From assembly GCA_030450335.1 (NCBI GenBank), contig JAKDIS010000061.1:1-14448 (forward strand): a stretch of DNA of 14,448 bases, in the 5' to 3' direction. A program made the translations under genes and the position numbers. Below the pieces are notes generated by a model. The model was not told where the DNA came from, made no database searches, and saw nothing but the letters and a program-made list of their open reading frames with translations. Positions 1 through 6,316 of the stretch are shown here, piece after piece (the first letter of the stretch is position 1; each line of letters opens with the position of its first letter). Source of the stretch: Corynebacterium sp. Its GTDB lineage: Bacteria; Actinomycetota; Actinomycetes; Mycobacteriales; Mycobacteriaceae.

Positions 1-63
1 TCCTCGTTGTCCTCGTTGTCCTCGTTGTCCTCGTTGTCCTCGTTGTCCTCGTTGTCCTCGTTG
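1..63. repeat. 9-bp tandem repeat, seven perfect copies, coding for Asp-Asn-Glu
   Basis: The unit TCCTCGTTG (GACAACGAG read on the minus strand) is repeated seven times without a mismatch, and the array touches the window edge, so the true copy number may be higher. It lies in frame in the DUF6049 gene and encodes (Asp-Asn-Glu)n. Because the unit is three codons, gain or loss of copies would change linker length without a frameshift. Confidence 0.95.
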
Positions 64-662
64 TTGTCGGCGTTCTCGCTCTCGCCGCTCACCGTGACCG
101 TGGTGCGCGTCGCCGCCACGAAGGAGGTCCCGGCGTCCCCCAGGTCCGCGTTCAGGTTCAGCAGCAGCGGGTACACGCCGGGAGCGTCCAGACCCAGGCC
201 GCTGAGACTGCCCGCCCGGCCGTCGACCGGCACCGTCAGCCGGAACTGCCGGTCCTCGCCCGGGGCGAGCCGGCCGTCCAACTGCTGGAACGGGCCGACC
301 CACGGGTACTCGCCCTGGTTCGCGATCAGTGAGGTGGCGACGCCCTCCGGGGCGTCCACCGCATTCTGGTGCTGGGTGCGCAGCTGCAGGCCCGAGACGT
401 CCTGGTCCGAGTTGTTCGTCACCCGGATGCGCAGGTCGAGGGCGCCGTCGCCGGTCACCGTGGCCGGCTGCTGGCCCAGGATCTCCAGCTCGACACCGCT
501 GTCCGGGTCCGCCGAGCGCGCCTCCGGGTTCGACCACGCGGCGGGCTGGGTCCCCTGTGCGTCCGGTGCGTCCTGCCCAGCCGCCAGCGGCGCGGCGGCG
601 AGACCCACCGCCGCCACAGCGACGCAGGCCAGCGTCCGGACCGCTCCCGAGAAACCCCCCAT
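1..662 (-). CDS. DUF6049-family secreted protein, N-terminal part (runs off the window)
   Basis: The first 220 residues of a larger exported protein are visible; the C-terminus lies beyond position 1. It starts at ATG 662-660, two bases after the stop of the upstream NUDIX gene. No clear Shine-Dalgarno is seen, so translational coupling is likely. Residues 1-29 are a Sec-type signal peptide (basic GAVRT, hydrophobic core, probable cleavage after AAG). About residues 50-195 are a beta-rich extracellular segment with NNSDQDVSGL and an LAPGED turn, as in proteins of this family. From about residue 198 the chain becomes an Asn/Glu/Asp repeat encoded by the 9-bp tandem array at 1-63. Family membership is inferred mainly from context: the same NUDIX-DUF6049 pair precedes murJ in mycobacteria (Rv3908-Rv3909-Rv3910) and corynebacteria. 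Its biochemical role is unknown; association with the cell envelope is inferred. Confidence 0.7.
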   Translation of the reverse strand, partial: MGGFSGAVRTLACVAVAAVGLAAAPLAAGQDAPDAQGTQPAAWSNPEARSADPDSGVELEILGQQPATVTGDGALDLRIRVTNNSDQDVSGLQLRTQHQNAVDAPEGVATSLIANQGEYPWVGPFQQLDGRLAPGEDRQFRLTVPVDGRAGSLSGLGLDAPGVYPLLLNLNADLGDAGTSFVAATRTTVTVSGESENADNNEDNEDNEDNEDNEDNEDNE

Positions 663-664
663 CG

Positions 665-1264
665 CTACCGCGGCGTACGCCGTCCGGCCTTCGCCTCGGC
701 GCGGGCGAGGTCGGGCAGCCGGTCATGGGCCTGGCGGGCCAGTTTGCGCTCGTCGGCGTACGCCAGACGCTCCACCAGGTTGCTCACCGGCAGCCACGCC
801 ACCTCCGTGACCTCCGGGTCCTCGTCGTTGAGGTCGCCGTCGATGTAGCGCAGCAGGTGGTGGTGCACCGTCTTGTGGATGCGCCGGCCCTCCGAGACGA
901 ACCAGTAGTCGATCGTGCCGAGGTCGCTGACCACCTCGCCGCTGACACCGGTCTCCTCCCACACCTCACGCTCGGCGGTGGTGTGGTGCGACTCGTCCGG
1001 CTCGATGTGACCCTTCGGGATCGACCACAGCAACCGCCCACGACGGTCCAGCCGGCCGATCAGCGCCACGTACATGCGCGACAGGTCCACCGACCCGTCG
1101 CCGCGCACCGCCTCCGCCAGACCCGACAGGACCAGCCCGCCGGCGCTGGTCTCCACCGAGGTCGGCAGTTCACTGTGGTCACGCTGCTGAACGGAGCGTG
1201 CCGGAGACCGGCGCTGGTCCGGCCGTGAAGGGCTCCCGTTGGAGCGGCGACGCCGTTGGTTCAT
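665..1264 (-). CDS. mutT4: NUDIX hydrolase, MutT4-like
   Basis: This is a 199-residue NUDIX pyrophosphohydrolase. The NUDIX box is perfect: Gly85, five residues, Glu91, seven residues, then REVWEETGV (residues 99-107), giving the Mg-binding Glu cluster. The fold begins around residue 35 (SAGGLVL) after a basic Arg-rich N-terminus. The start ATG at 1264 was preferred over a longer reading from 1408 because the extension would run across the pcnA promoter and into pcnA. No Shine-Dalgarno precedes it, but TACCCT (1278-1273) lies 8 nt upstream, so the mRNA is probably leaderless. The position, divergent from pcnA and directly upstream of the DUF6049 gene, is that of mycobacterial mutT4 (Rv3908). 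The substrate cannot be read from sequence; nucleotide-pool cleaning or hydrolysis of a nucleoside diphosphate derivative is the family expectation. Confidence 0.88.
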   Translation of the reverse strand: MNQRRRRSNGSPSRPDQRRSPARSVQQRDHSELPTSVETSAGGLVLSGLAEAVRGDGSVDLSRMYVALIGRLDRRGRLLWSIPKGHIEPDESHHTTAEREVWEETGVSGEVVSDLGTIDYWFVSEGRRIHKTVHHHLLRYIDGDLNDEDPEVTEVAWLPVSNLVERLAYADERKLARQAHDRLPDLARAEAKAGRRTPR

Positions 1265-1272
1265 GGGGAACA

Positions 1273-1278
1273 AGGGTA
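1273..1278 (-). promoter_or_regulatory. Putative -10 element of the mutT4-like gene
   Basis: TACCCT on the minus strand ends 8 nt before ATG 1264, which places transcription start at or next to the start codon. No convincing -35 hexamer is seen. The element shares the 55-bp intergenic region with the divergent pcnA promoter. Confidence 0.4.
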
Positions 1279-1306
1279 GTGCCTGCGGGTCGGTTTGTGG
1301 GAACTG

Positions 1307-1312
1307 TAAAAT
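1307..1312 (+). promoter_or_regulatory. Putative -10 element of pcnA (leaderless)
   Basis: TAAAAT, the most AT-rich hexamer of the divergent intergenic region, is directly preceded by TG and lies 7 nt before the in-frame GTG at 1320. This spacing puts +1 on the first base of the start codon. No good -35 is visible. Confidence 0.5.
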
Positions 1313-1319
1313 CCGGGGG

Positions 1320-2798
1320 GTGACACAGGAGAACAAGGACGCCGCAACGATGCTCGCCACCGCGTGGTCGGCGGTGAAGGACGGCGACAGGACGGACCGG
1401 ACGCTCACCGCGCTCGCCGGTGCCTTCGCCGCGCGCGGCCACAGCCTCTACCTCGTCGGCGGATCCGTCCGCGACGCCCTGCTCGGACGCCTCGGCGACG
1501 GCGCCGAGTTCGACCTCGACTTCACCACCGACGCCCGCCCCGACGTGGTCACCGGCATCCTCGAGGACGTCGCCGAGACCGTGTGGGACACCGGCATCGA
1601 GTTCGGCACCGTCTCCGCCATGTTCCACGGACTGGTCGTGGAGATCACCACCTTCCGCGCCGACTCCTACGACGGGGCGTCCCGCAACCCGCAGGTCACC
1701 TTCGGTGACACGCTGGACGGCGACCTGGTGCGCCGCGACTTCCGCTGCAACGCCATCGCCCTGGAACTCTCCGCCGACGGACACCACGACCTGCGCGACC
1801 CGCTCAACGGGCTCGACGACCTCGTCGCCGGCGTGCTCGACACCCCGGCCGCCCCCGAACAGTCCTTCCACGACGACCCGCTGCGCATGCTGCGCGCCTG
1901 CCGCTTCGCCTCCCAGCTGGGCTTCACCGTGGCCGAACGGGTGCGCGGGGCGATGACGGAGATGTCGGGTCAGATCGAGCGGATCACCGTGGAACGCGTC
2001 GCCACCGAACTCAACAAGCTGATGCTCGGCGCCGAACCGTGGACCGGCCTGGAGATGATGTCCGCCACCGGGCTGGCCGACCACGTGCTGCCCGAACTGC
2101 CCGCCCTGAAGCTCACGCAGGACGAGCACCGCCAGCACAAGGACGTCTACGCCCACTCCCTGCAGGTGCTGCGCAACGCCACCGAGCTGGAGGGGCGCAT
2201 GGAGGACGCGACGCAGGACGACCGTCTCGTCCTGCGCTGGGCCGCCCTGCTGCACGACATCGGCAAGCCCGACACACGCGACTTCACCGACACCGGGGCG
2301 GTGACCTTCCACCACCACGAGGTCGTGGGTGCGCGCATGGCGCGCCGGCGGCTCAAGGCGCTGAAGTACCCCAAGCGGCAGATCCAGGACATCGGCCAGC
2401 TGGTGTTCCTGCACATGCGTTTCCACGGCTACGGCGAGGGAGCGTGGACGGACTCCGCCGTGCGCCGCTACGTCGCCGACGCCGGTGACCTGCTCCCCCA
2501 GCTGCAGGTCATCGTGCGTGCCGACTGCACCACCCGCAACAAGCGCAAGGCCGGACGCCTGGCGCGCGCCGTGGAGGACCTGGACTCGCGCATCGTCGAG
2601 CTCCGTGAGCAGGAGGACCTCGACGCGGTGCGTCCCGACCTCGACGGTAACGAGATCATGACCGTCCTCGGCCTGCGGCCCGGACCCGAGGTCGGCAAGG
2701 CCTGGGCGTTCCTCAAGGAACTGCGCCTGGACCGCGGCCCCATGGACCGCGACGAGGCCGTCGCCGAGCTGACCCGCTGGTGGGAGGCGCAGCAGTGA
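1320..2798 (+). CDS. pcnA: CCA tRNA nucleotidyltransferase / poly(A) polymerase family protein
   Basis: This 492-residue class II nucleotidyltransferase builds or repairs the 3' CCA end of tRNAs. The head domain has the flexible LVGGSVRDALLGR loop (residues 45-57) and the metal-binding DLDF (Asp65, Asp67). RRDF (138-141) and the tRNA-binding neck region follow. The C-terminal half holds an HD phosphohydrolase domain with LLHDIGKPD (His312-Asp313) and a downstream FHHHE. Lengths and order match mycobacterial PcnA (Rv3907c). The GTG at 1320 was chosen because it follows a TAAAAT box by 7 nt and gives about 35 residues before the head domain, close to the mycobacterial protein. ATG 1350, behind a weak AAGGA, is the alternative. 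A reading from 1239 would overlap the divergent NUDIX gene. The TGA overlaps the azlC start. Confidence 0.95.
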   Translation: MTQENKDAATMLATAWSAVKDGDRTDRTLTALAGAFAARGHSLYLVGGSVRDALLGRLGDGAEFDLDFTTDARPDVVTGILEDVAETVWDTGIEFGTVSAMFHGLVVEITTFRADSYDGASRNPQVTFGDTLDGDLVRRDFRCNAIALELSADGHHDLRDPLNGLDDLVAGVLDTPAAPEQSFHDDPLRMLRACRFASQLGFTVAERVRGAMTEMSGQIERITVERVATELNKLMLGAEPWTGLEMMSATGLADHVLPELPALKLTQDEHRQHKDVYAHSLQVLRNATELEGRMEDATQDDRLVLRWAALLHDIGKPDTRDFTDTGAVTFHHHEVVGARMARRRLKALKYPKRQIQDIGQLVFLHMRFHGYGEGAWTDSAVRRYVADAGDLLPQLQVIVRADCTTRNKRKAGRLARAVEDLDSRIVELREQEDLDAVRPDLDGNEIMTVLGLRPGPEVGKAWAFLKELRLDRGPMDRDEAVAELTRWWEAQQ

Positions 2799-3517
2799 GC
2801 CCCACCGCCCCGGCGGAGTTCAGGAAAGGCATCCAGGACAGTTGGACGGTGGCGTTGGGGCTCGTCCCCCTGGGCCTCGCCTTCGGACTGCTGGTCACCC
2901 AGACCGGGTTCGCCTGGTGGTGGACGCCGGTGTTCAGCATCGTGCTCTACGCCGGATCCATGGAGTTCCTCGCGATCAGCCTGGTCACCGGGGGTGTCGC
3001 CCCGCTGTCCGCCGCCCTCTACGGCTTCCTGGTGAACTTCCGCCACGTGTTCTACGGCCTGAGCTACCCGGTGGACGCCGTGCGCTCCCCGGCGGCGAAG
3101 GCCTACGGCATCTACGCGCTGACCGACGAGACCTACGCGATCCTGTCGACGAAGAAGAAGTCCGTGTGGACGCAGCCGCGGGTCATGGCGGTGCAGATGT
3201 TCTGCCAGTCCGCCTGGGTGGTCTTCGGCGTGGTCGGCGCCCTGGTCGGCTCCGCGCTGCCCCTGGACCTCGTCGGGCTCGACTTCGCGCTGACCGCCCT
3301 GTTCGTGGTGCTGGCGATCGAGGCGCTGGACGTGAGCCGCGACGTGTGGCTGCCCGTGGTGGCCGTCGTCGCCGGTGCCGTGGGCTACGTGGTGAGCCGG
3401 GAGCAGATGCTGCTGGTCGGGTTGTCGCTGTACTTCGTGTACCTGGTCGCGCGGTTCCTGTGGGAGCAGCGGGGAGCCCGGGACGCCCGGGACGCCCGGG
3501 GTGGTCGCGATGTCTAG
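2795..3517 (+). CDS. azlC: AzlC-family branched-chain amino-acid exporter, large subunit (BrnF-like)
   Basis: This is a 240-residue polytopic membrane protein, the large subunit of the two-component AzlCD/BrnFE exporter. In Corynebacterium glutamicum that exporter ejects isoleucine, leucine, valine and methionine. Family-typical blocks are LGLVPLGLAFGLLVTQTG (21-38), LYAGSMEF (51-58) and NFRHVFYGLS (81-90), the last nearly identical to my recollection of C. glutamicum BrnF. GTG 2795 overlaps the pcnA stop by GTGA, and GGGAGG (2782-2787) sits 8 nt upstream, so pcnA and azlC are translationally coupled. The C-terminus is polar, GARDARDARGG, encoded by roughly three 9-bp units. The Lrp-type regulator that accompanies brnFE in C. 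glutamicum is not present here. The exact substrate range is inferred. Confidence 0.92.
   Translation: MSPTAPAEFRKGIQDSWTVALGLVPLGLAFGLLVTQTGFAWWWTPVFSIVLYAGSMEFLAISLVTGGVAPLSAALYGFLVNFRHVFYGLSYPVDAVRSPAAKAYGIYALTDETYAILSTKKKSVWTQPRVMAVQMFCQSAWVVFGVVGALVGSALPLDLVGLDFALTALFVVLAIEALDVSRDVWLPVVAVVAGAVGYVVSREQMLLVGLSLYFVYLVARFLWEQRGARDARDARGGRDV
3471..3500. repeat. Short imperfect 9-bp tandem repeat at the azlC 3' end
   Basis: Units of GGGACGCCC occur twice, preceded by a one-mismatch GGGGAGCCC. They encode Gly-Ala-Arg/Asp-Ala-Arg at the AzlC C-terminus and lie just before the azlD start, so the G-rich end of the array may serve as its ribosome-binding site. Confidence 0.6.
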
Positions 3518-3854
3518 CGGCCTGCCCGCGGGTGTGGACCTGACCAACACCCTGCTCATCCTCGGTGCCGTGGGGCTGGTGACCCTGCTGCTGCGCGCCC
3601 TGCCGTTCGCCGCGATGCGCTATTTCCGTGAGTCTGCGCTGGTCGCGTGGCTGGGGATCGCCATGCCGGCCGGGGTGATGACGGTGCTGGTGATGTACAC
3701 GCTGGCCGGCTCCACGGAGAACCCCGGTGGCGTGTGGGCCGCGCTGATCGCCGTGGTCGCCACCGCCGTCCTGCACCTGTGGCGACGCTCGGCCACGATG
3801 TCGATCCTCTTCGGCACGGTGGTCTACATGGTGCTGGTGAACCTGGTCTTCTGA
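3510..3854 (+). CDS. azlD: AzlD-family branched-chain amino-acid exporter, small subunit (BrnE-like)
   Basis: This 114-residue hydrophobic protein is the partner of AzlC and about the usual family size. LRALPF (29-34 region), RES (40-42), MPAG (52-55) and a C-terminal GTVVYMVLVNLVF match BrnE-type proteins in order and spacing. Three to four membrane spans are expected. ATG 3510 overlaps the end of azlC by 8 bp; the G-rich stretch at 3497-3504 is the only plausible ribosome-binding site. An upstream GTG at 3501 would add three residues and is less likely. It is the last gene of the pcnA-azlC-azlD run, and a hairpin repeat begins 20 bp after its stop. Confidence 0.92.
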   Translation: MSSGLPAGVDLTNTLLILGAVGLVTLLLRALPFAAMRYFRESALVAWLGIAMPAGVMTVLVMYTLAGSTENPGGVWAALIAVVATAVLHLWRRSATMSILFGTVVYMVLVNLVF

Positions 3855-3874
3855 CCCCGGCGCACCCCTCGGGA

Positions 3875-3934
3875 GCGAAATAGTCGCCCTCCCAGGTAGG
3901 CAAAGAGCCCGAATCGCTACCTGGGAGGGTGATC
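3875..3934. repeat. Left copy of a 60-bp inverted hairpin repeat bracketing the DUF559 gene
   Basis: The sequence matches the reverse complement of 5162-5221 at 52 of 60 positions by hand alignment, without gaps. Its first 24 positions and last 21 positions are almost unchanged. Internally it is a hairpin: CCCTCCCAGGTAG (3887-3899) pairs perfectly with 3917-3929 around a 17-nt loop. The inner stem present in the right copy is broken here. It lies between the converging azlD and nuclease-gene ends, so it could also act as a bidirectional terminator, although no T-tract follows on either strand. Confidence 0.9.
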
Positions 3935-3975
3935 GGGCTACATCGTCGTGGAGCGAGCAGTAGGTCAGCCCCCGC

Positions 3976-5112
3976 TCACGCCTCCCGCGCCGTCATCTCC
4001 CGCGCGCGGGCCTCGCAGGCCCGGCGCACCGCGGCGCGTAGCTGCTCCAGCAGTTCCGGCAGGTCGGCGAGCAGCATGCGGTTGACCCGTACCGCCTCCC
4101 ACCCCACTCCCCTGAGCTTCTGGAACAGCGTGAAGTCGGTGTCGGTCTGGGCCAGCTCGTCGTGGTGCCGTCCGTCGTAGTACAACGCCACCCCGAGGGT
4201 CTCGCACGCCAGGTCAGGCACCGTGGAGCGCGCACCGCCACCTGCTCGCCAACTCCCGCCGTCCCCGCCGACCGTCCCGTCGGCGAGGTTGATCCGCACC
4301 TGCGAGGTCCACCGGTGATCGTCCGGCAGTTCGTCGCGGACGATCAGGCGCAGCACCGTCTCCATCGGTGACTGCGCTCCCTCGTCCGCCATCGCGAGCA
4401 GCCTGGTCAGCACCCGACGGTCCACGATCCCGTGGGCGGCGGCGAGGATCTGGCGCGCGGTCAGGAAGTTGCACTGGTACATCGCGTCGATGAGCTGCAC
4501 CGCGCGCACGTGCTTCCCGTCCATGCCGGGCACGTGCGGGACGTGCCAGGTCTTCTTTCCCTGGAGGATCGTGGCGAGGCACTGGGCGGTGGCGGTCGCC
4601 GCGTCCAGCACCCTCATCTGCGGGAACAGTGGGTCGGCGCGGTCGGTCGGTGTGCCGGGCTTCAGGGTGCGGAAGACCGCTGTGGAGGGCCCGGTGGCGT
4701 TGCGACGGGTGCGCGAGGAGAGCAGGACGACCGGTTCGCTGTCCGCCCAGTACGGCAGTCCGTGCAGTGCGGCGGCCGCCCACCCGGCGACCACGGTGTG
4801 GGGGCTGATCAGCCAGGATGCGCGTAGCCGGGTGATGATGTCCCAGCGGTACGGGCCGTGTTCGTCGCCGTGGCCACCCGGGCCGAGGCGGATGTTCCCG
4901 CTGTAGTCGGGCGCCGGCGGCAGGACGACGCACCGCACGGGTGCCTCCCAGGTGTCCACGGCGGAGCGCGGGACGCCGCGGGCCAGGGCGTCCACCCGTA
5001 GCTCCGGTTTGCGTGTCGGCAGGACGCGGCGCGCGTACAGCGGTCCCCATCCCGGTGTGATGCGGTGCGCGCGTTGAGCCGCGTCCCAGTCGGGTCCCCC
5101 GAAATTCCCCAT
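3976..5112 (-). CDS. AbiEi-like / DUF559 (Vsr-fold) domain protein
   Basis: The 378-residue protein resembles the abundant actinobacterial proteins that join an AbiEi-type antitoxin-like region to a C-terminal DUF559 PD-(D/E)XK-fold domain. Residues 104-134 (SPHTVVAGWAAAALHGLP and following) carry the AbiEi-like helix pattern. Residues 248-345 are the nuclease-fold part: SPMETVLR with Glu251, VPDLA with Asp300, YYDGRHH (311-317), Asp326 and GVGWEAVR. Two usual signature residues appear changed: the Glu of the expected E-x-D-G is Tyr311, and the Arg three residues after Asp326 is Leu329, so catalysis is uncertain. ATG 5112 was chosen; TTG 5124 is in frame four codons upstream. There is no clear Shine-Dalgarno beyond a G-run abutting the start, and no clear -10. 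The gene stands alone between the inverted repeats. A defence, DNA-processing or toxin-antitoxin role is only a hypothesis. Confidence 0.75.
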   Translation of the reverse strand: MGNFGGPDWDAAQRAHRITPGWGPLYARRVLPTRKPELRVDALARGVPRSAVDTWEAPVRCVVLPPAPDYSGNIRLGPGGHGDEHGPYRWDIITRLRASWLISPHTVVAGWAAAALHGLPYWADSEPVVLLSSRTRRNATGPSTAVFRTLKPGTPTDRADPLFPQMRVLDAATATAQCLATILQGKKTWHVPHVPGMDGKHVRAVQLIDAMYQCNFLTARQILAAAHGIVDRRVLTRLLAMADEGAQSPMETVLRLIVRDELPDDHRWTSQVRINLADGTVGGDGGSWRAGGGARSTVPDLACETLGVALYYDGRHHDELAQTDTDFTLFQKLRGVGWEAVRVNRMLLADLPELLEQLRAAVRRACEARAREMTAREA

Positions 5113-5161
5113 GCCCCCGATCAAACACGATCACCCACGCCGGCGCCGCCCTATTGAAGAG

Positions 5162-5221
5162 GATCACCCTCCCAGGTAGCGAATCGGGGTGATTCGCTGC
5201 CTGGGAGGGCGACTATTCCGC
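5162..5221. repeat. Right copy of the 60-bp inverted hairpin repeat
   Basis: This copy folds into a 19-bp stem: CCCTCCCAGGTAGCGAATC (5167-5185) against 5191-5209, with one T.G pair (5177/5199) and a 5-nt loop GGGGT. It is the reverse-complement partner of 3875-3934. It starts 20 bp beyond the stop of the siderophore-binding gene and ends 49 bp before the nuclease start, so it may terminate the former and lies in the promoter region of the latter. Confidence 0.9.
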
Positions 5222-5241
5222 AGTGTGGGGAGCGCGGGAGC

Positions 5242-6237
5242 CTACTTCGCGGCGGCCTCGGCGAGCTTCGGCTCGAGCTGGCCCACGGCCCAGATCATCG
5301 CGTCCGGCGTGCCCACGGAGATGGCCTGGCTCAGCTCCTCGTCGGCGACGATTCCGCGGCCGTCCTGCACGGCACCGATGCGCTGCCAGGTGCTGTCCTC
5401 CTCGAACTCCTCGGTGGTGAAGCCGATCGGGAAGCCGACGACCACGTCGGCGTCCGCGCGGTCGATGTTCTCCTCGGAGACGTCGATGTAGAAGTTGCTG
5501 CCGTCGGCCATCTCGGCGACCTCGTCGGTCTGGGTGAAACCGAGCGCGACCAGCAGGTCCATGCGCGCGTCGCCCTCGGGGTAGATGCCCCAGCCGTCGC
5601 CGAACTTGGTGACCACGGAGGCGGTCTTGTCGCCCCACTCCGGGTTGGCGTCCTTGGCCTCGGTGATGCGGTCGTTGACCGAACCGATGAGCTCCTCGCC
5701 CTTGTCCTGCACGCCGAGGGCGGCGGCGATCATCTCGACCTGGGTGTCCCAGGAGGTGGTGAAGGAGTCGCCGCCCTCGGGCACGGAGACGGTGGGGGCG
5801 ATGTCGGAGAGCTGGTCGTAGACGTCCTGCTCACCGGCGGAGCGGGTGTCGAGGATCAGGTCGGGGTCCAGGGCGGCGATCTTCTCGTACTCGACCTCGT
5901 CGGTGCCGAGGATCTCGGGCGACTCGTCGTAGGAGTTGTCGTTCCAGGGGCTCACTCCGTCGTCGCCGAAGCCGAGCCAGTCGGTGGCGCCGACGGGCTG
6001 GACGCCGAGGTCGAGGGCGATCTCGGCGTCGCCCCAGCCCAGGGCGACCACACGCTGCGGTGCCTCGTCGACGGTGATCTCGCCGAACTTCGTCTCCACG
6101 GAGGTCGGGAAGACCCCGTCGGACGCGGTGGCGCCCGTGCTGTCGCCGTCGTTGTCGTCGGAGGAGCAGGCGGTCAGGGCGATGCCCGTGGCCAGGGCTG
6201 TGGTGGCGGCGGCGATGCGCAGCAGTGAGCGTCTCAT
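5242..6237 (-). CDS. Iron-siderophore ABC transporter substrate-binding lipoprotein
   Basis: This 331-residue lipoprotein binds Fe(III)-siderophore or a related chelate outside the membrane and hands it to an ABC permease. The N-terminal signal ends in the lipobox LTAC with Cys24 as the lipidated residue. An acidic, Ser-rich linker follows, then a two-lobe TroA-like/Peripla_BP_2 fold: QRVVALGWGDAEIALDLG, ALDPDLILDTRS and a C-terminal AMIWAVGQLEPKL helix. Length is normal for FepB/FecB-type proteins. ATG 6237 was chosen because it gives a proper signal peptide and has TATCTT 6 nt upstream; longer readings cross the divergent NUDIX gene. No permease or ATPase gene is adjacent, so the partners must be encoded elsewhere. 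No DtxR-type operator (TTAGGT... symmetry) is apparent upstream. Confidence 0.9.
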   Translation of the reverse strand: MRRSLLRIAAATTALATGIALTACSSDDNDGDSTGATASDGVFPTSVETKFGEITVDEAPQRVVALGWGDAEIALDLGVQPVGATDWLGFGDDGVSPWNDNSYDESPEILGTDEVEYEKIAALDPDLILDTRSAGEQDVYDQLSDIAPTVSVPEGGDSFTTSWDTQVEMIAAALGVQDKGEELIGSVNDRITEAKDANPEWGDKTASVVTKFGDGWGIYPEGDARMDLLVALGFTQTDEVAEMADGSNFYIDVSEENIDRADADVVVGFPIGFTTEEFEEDSTWQRIGAVQDGRGIVADEELSQAISVGTPDAMIWAVGQLEPKLAEAAAK

Positions 6238-6243
6238 GGTGTA

Positions 6244-6249
6244 AAGATA
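6244..6249 (-). promoter_or_regulatory. Putative -10 element of the siderophore-binding lipoprotein gene
   Basis: TATCTT on the minus strand lies 6 nt before ATG 6237 with no Shine-Dalgarno between, predicting a leaderless transcript. Confidence 0.45.
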
Positions 6250-6266
6250 CCGTAAGCGCAACCCCA

Positions 6267-6283
6267 TGAACAGCTTGAACAGC
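6267..6283. promoter_or_regulatory. Direct repeat in the divergent promoter region
   Basis: TGAACAGC occurs at 6267-6274 and again at 6276-6283, a 9-bp period on one DNA face or nearly so. It sits between the two divergent starts and overlaps a TTGAAC that could be a -35 for the NUDIX gene. It could be an operator, but two copies of 8 bp are weak evidence. Confidence 0.2.
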
Positions 6284-6302
6284 ACGGAGAGCGCGTGGGT
6301 AT

Positions 6303-6308
6303 TAGACT
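6303..6308 (+). promoter_or_regulatory. Putative -10 element of the second NUDIX gene
   Basis: TAGACT lies 8 nt before ATG 6317, with a pyrimidine-rich CCTCTCCC in between and no Shine-Dalgarno, predicting a leaderless mRNA. TATTAG at 6300-6305 is an overlapping alternative with TTGAAC (6275-6280) at 19-bp spacing. Confidence 0.4.
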
Positions 6309-6316
6309 CCTCTCCC

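Larger units (their letters stand above)
3875..5221. mobile_element. Putative element: one DUF559/AbiEi gene between inverted hairpin repeats
   Basis: The 60-bp repeats at 3875-3934 and 5162-5221 are inverted relative to each other and enclose 1227 bp holding a single gene on the minus strand. Neither a transposase nor a target-site duplication next to the outer ends can be recognised. Calling it mobile is an inference from symmetry. The alternative is that a terminator-type hairpin was duplicated in place. The layout is like RAYT genes flanked by inverted REP palindromes, but the protein is unrelated to RAYT. Confidence 0.4.

Noticed and set aside
1..63. CRISPR-like array
   Set aside because: The units are contiguous 9-mers with no spacers and lie in frame in a coding sequence.
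1239..1319. N-terminal extension of pcnA from ATG 1239
   Set aside because: It would overlap the divergent NUDIX start, contains the TAAAAT box, and encodes Arg-rich residues unlike the family.
4214..5167. Alternative 317-codon frame over the nuclease gene, considered as a frameshifted N-terminus
   Set aside because: The 3976-5112 frame is continuous and keeps the AbiEi-like and DUF559 patterns throughout; the other frame is Arg/Pro-rich noise.
3865..5231. Target-site duplication flanking the inverted-repeat unit
   Set aside because: The bases outside 3875 and 5221 show no direct duplication; similarity ends within a few bases of the repeats.
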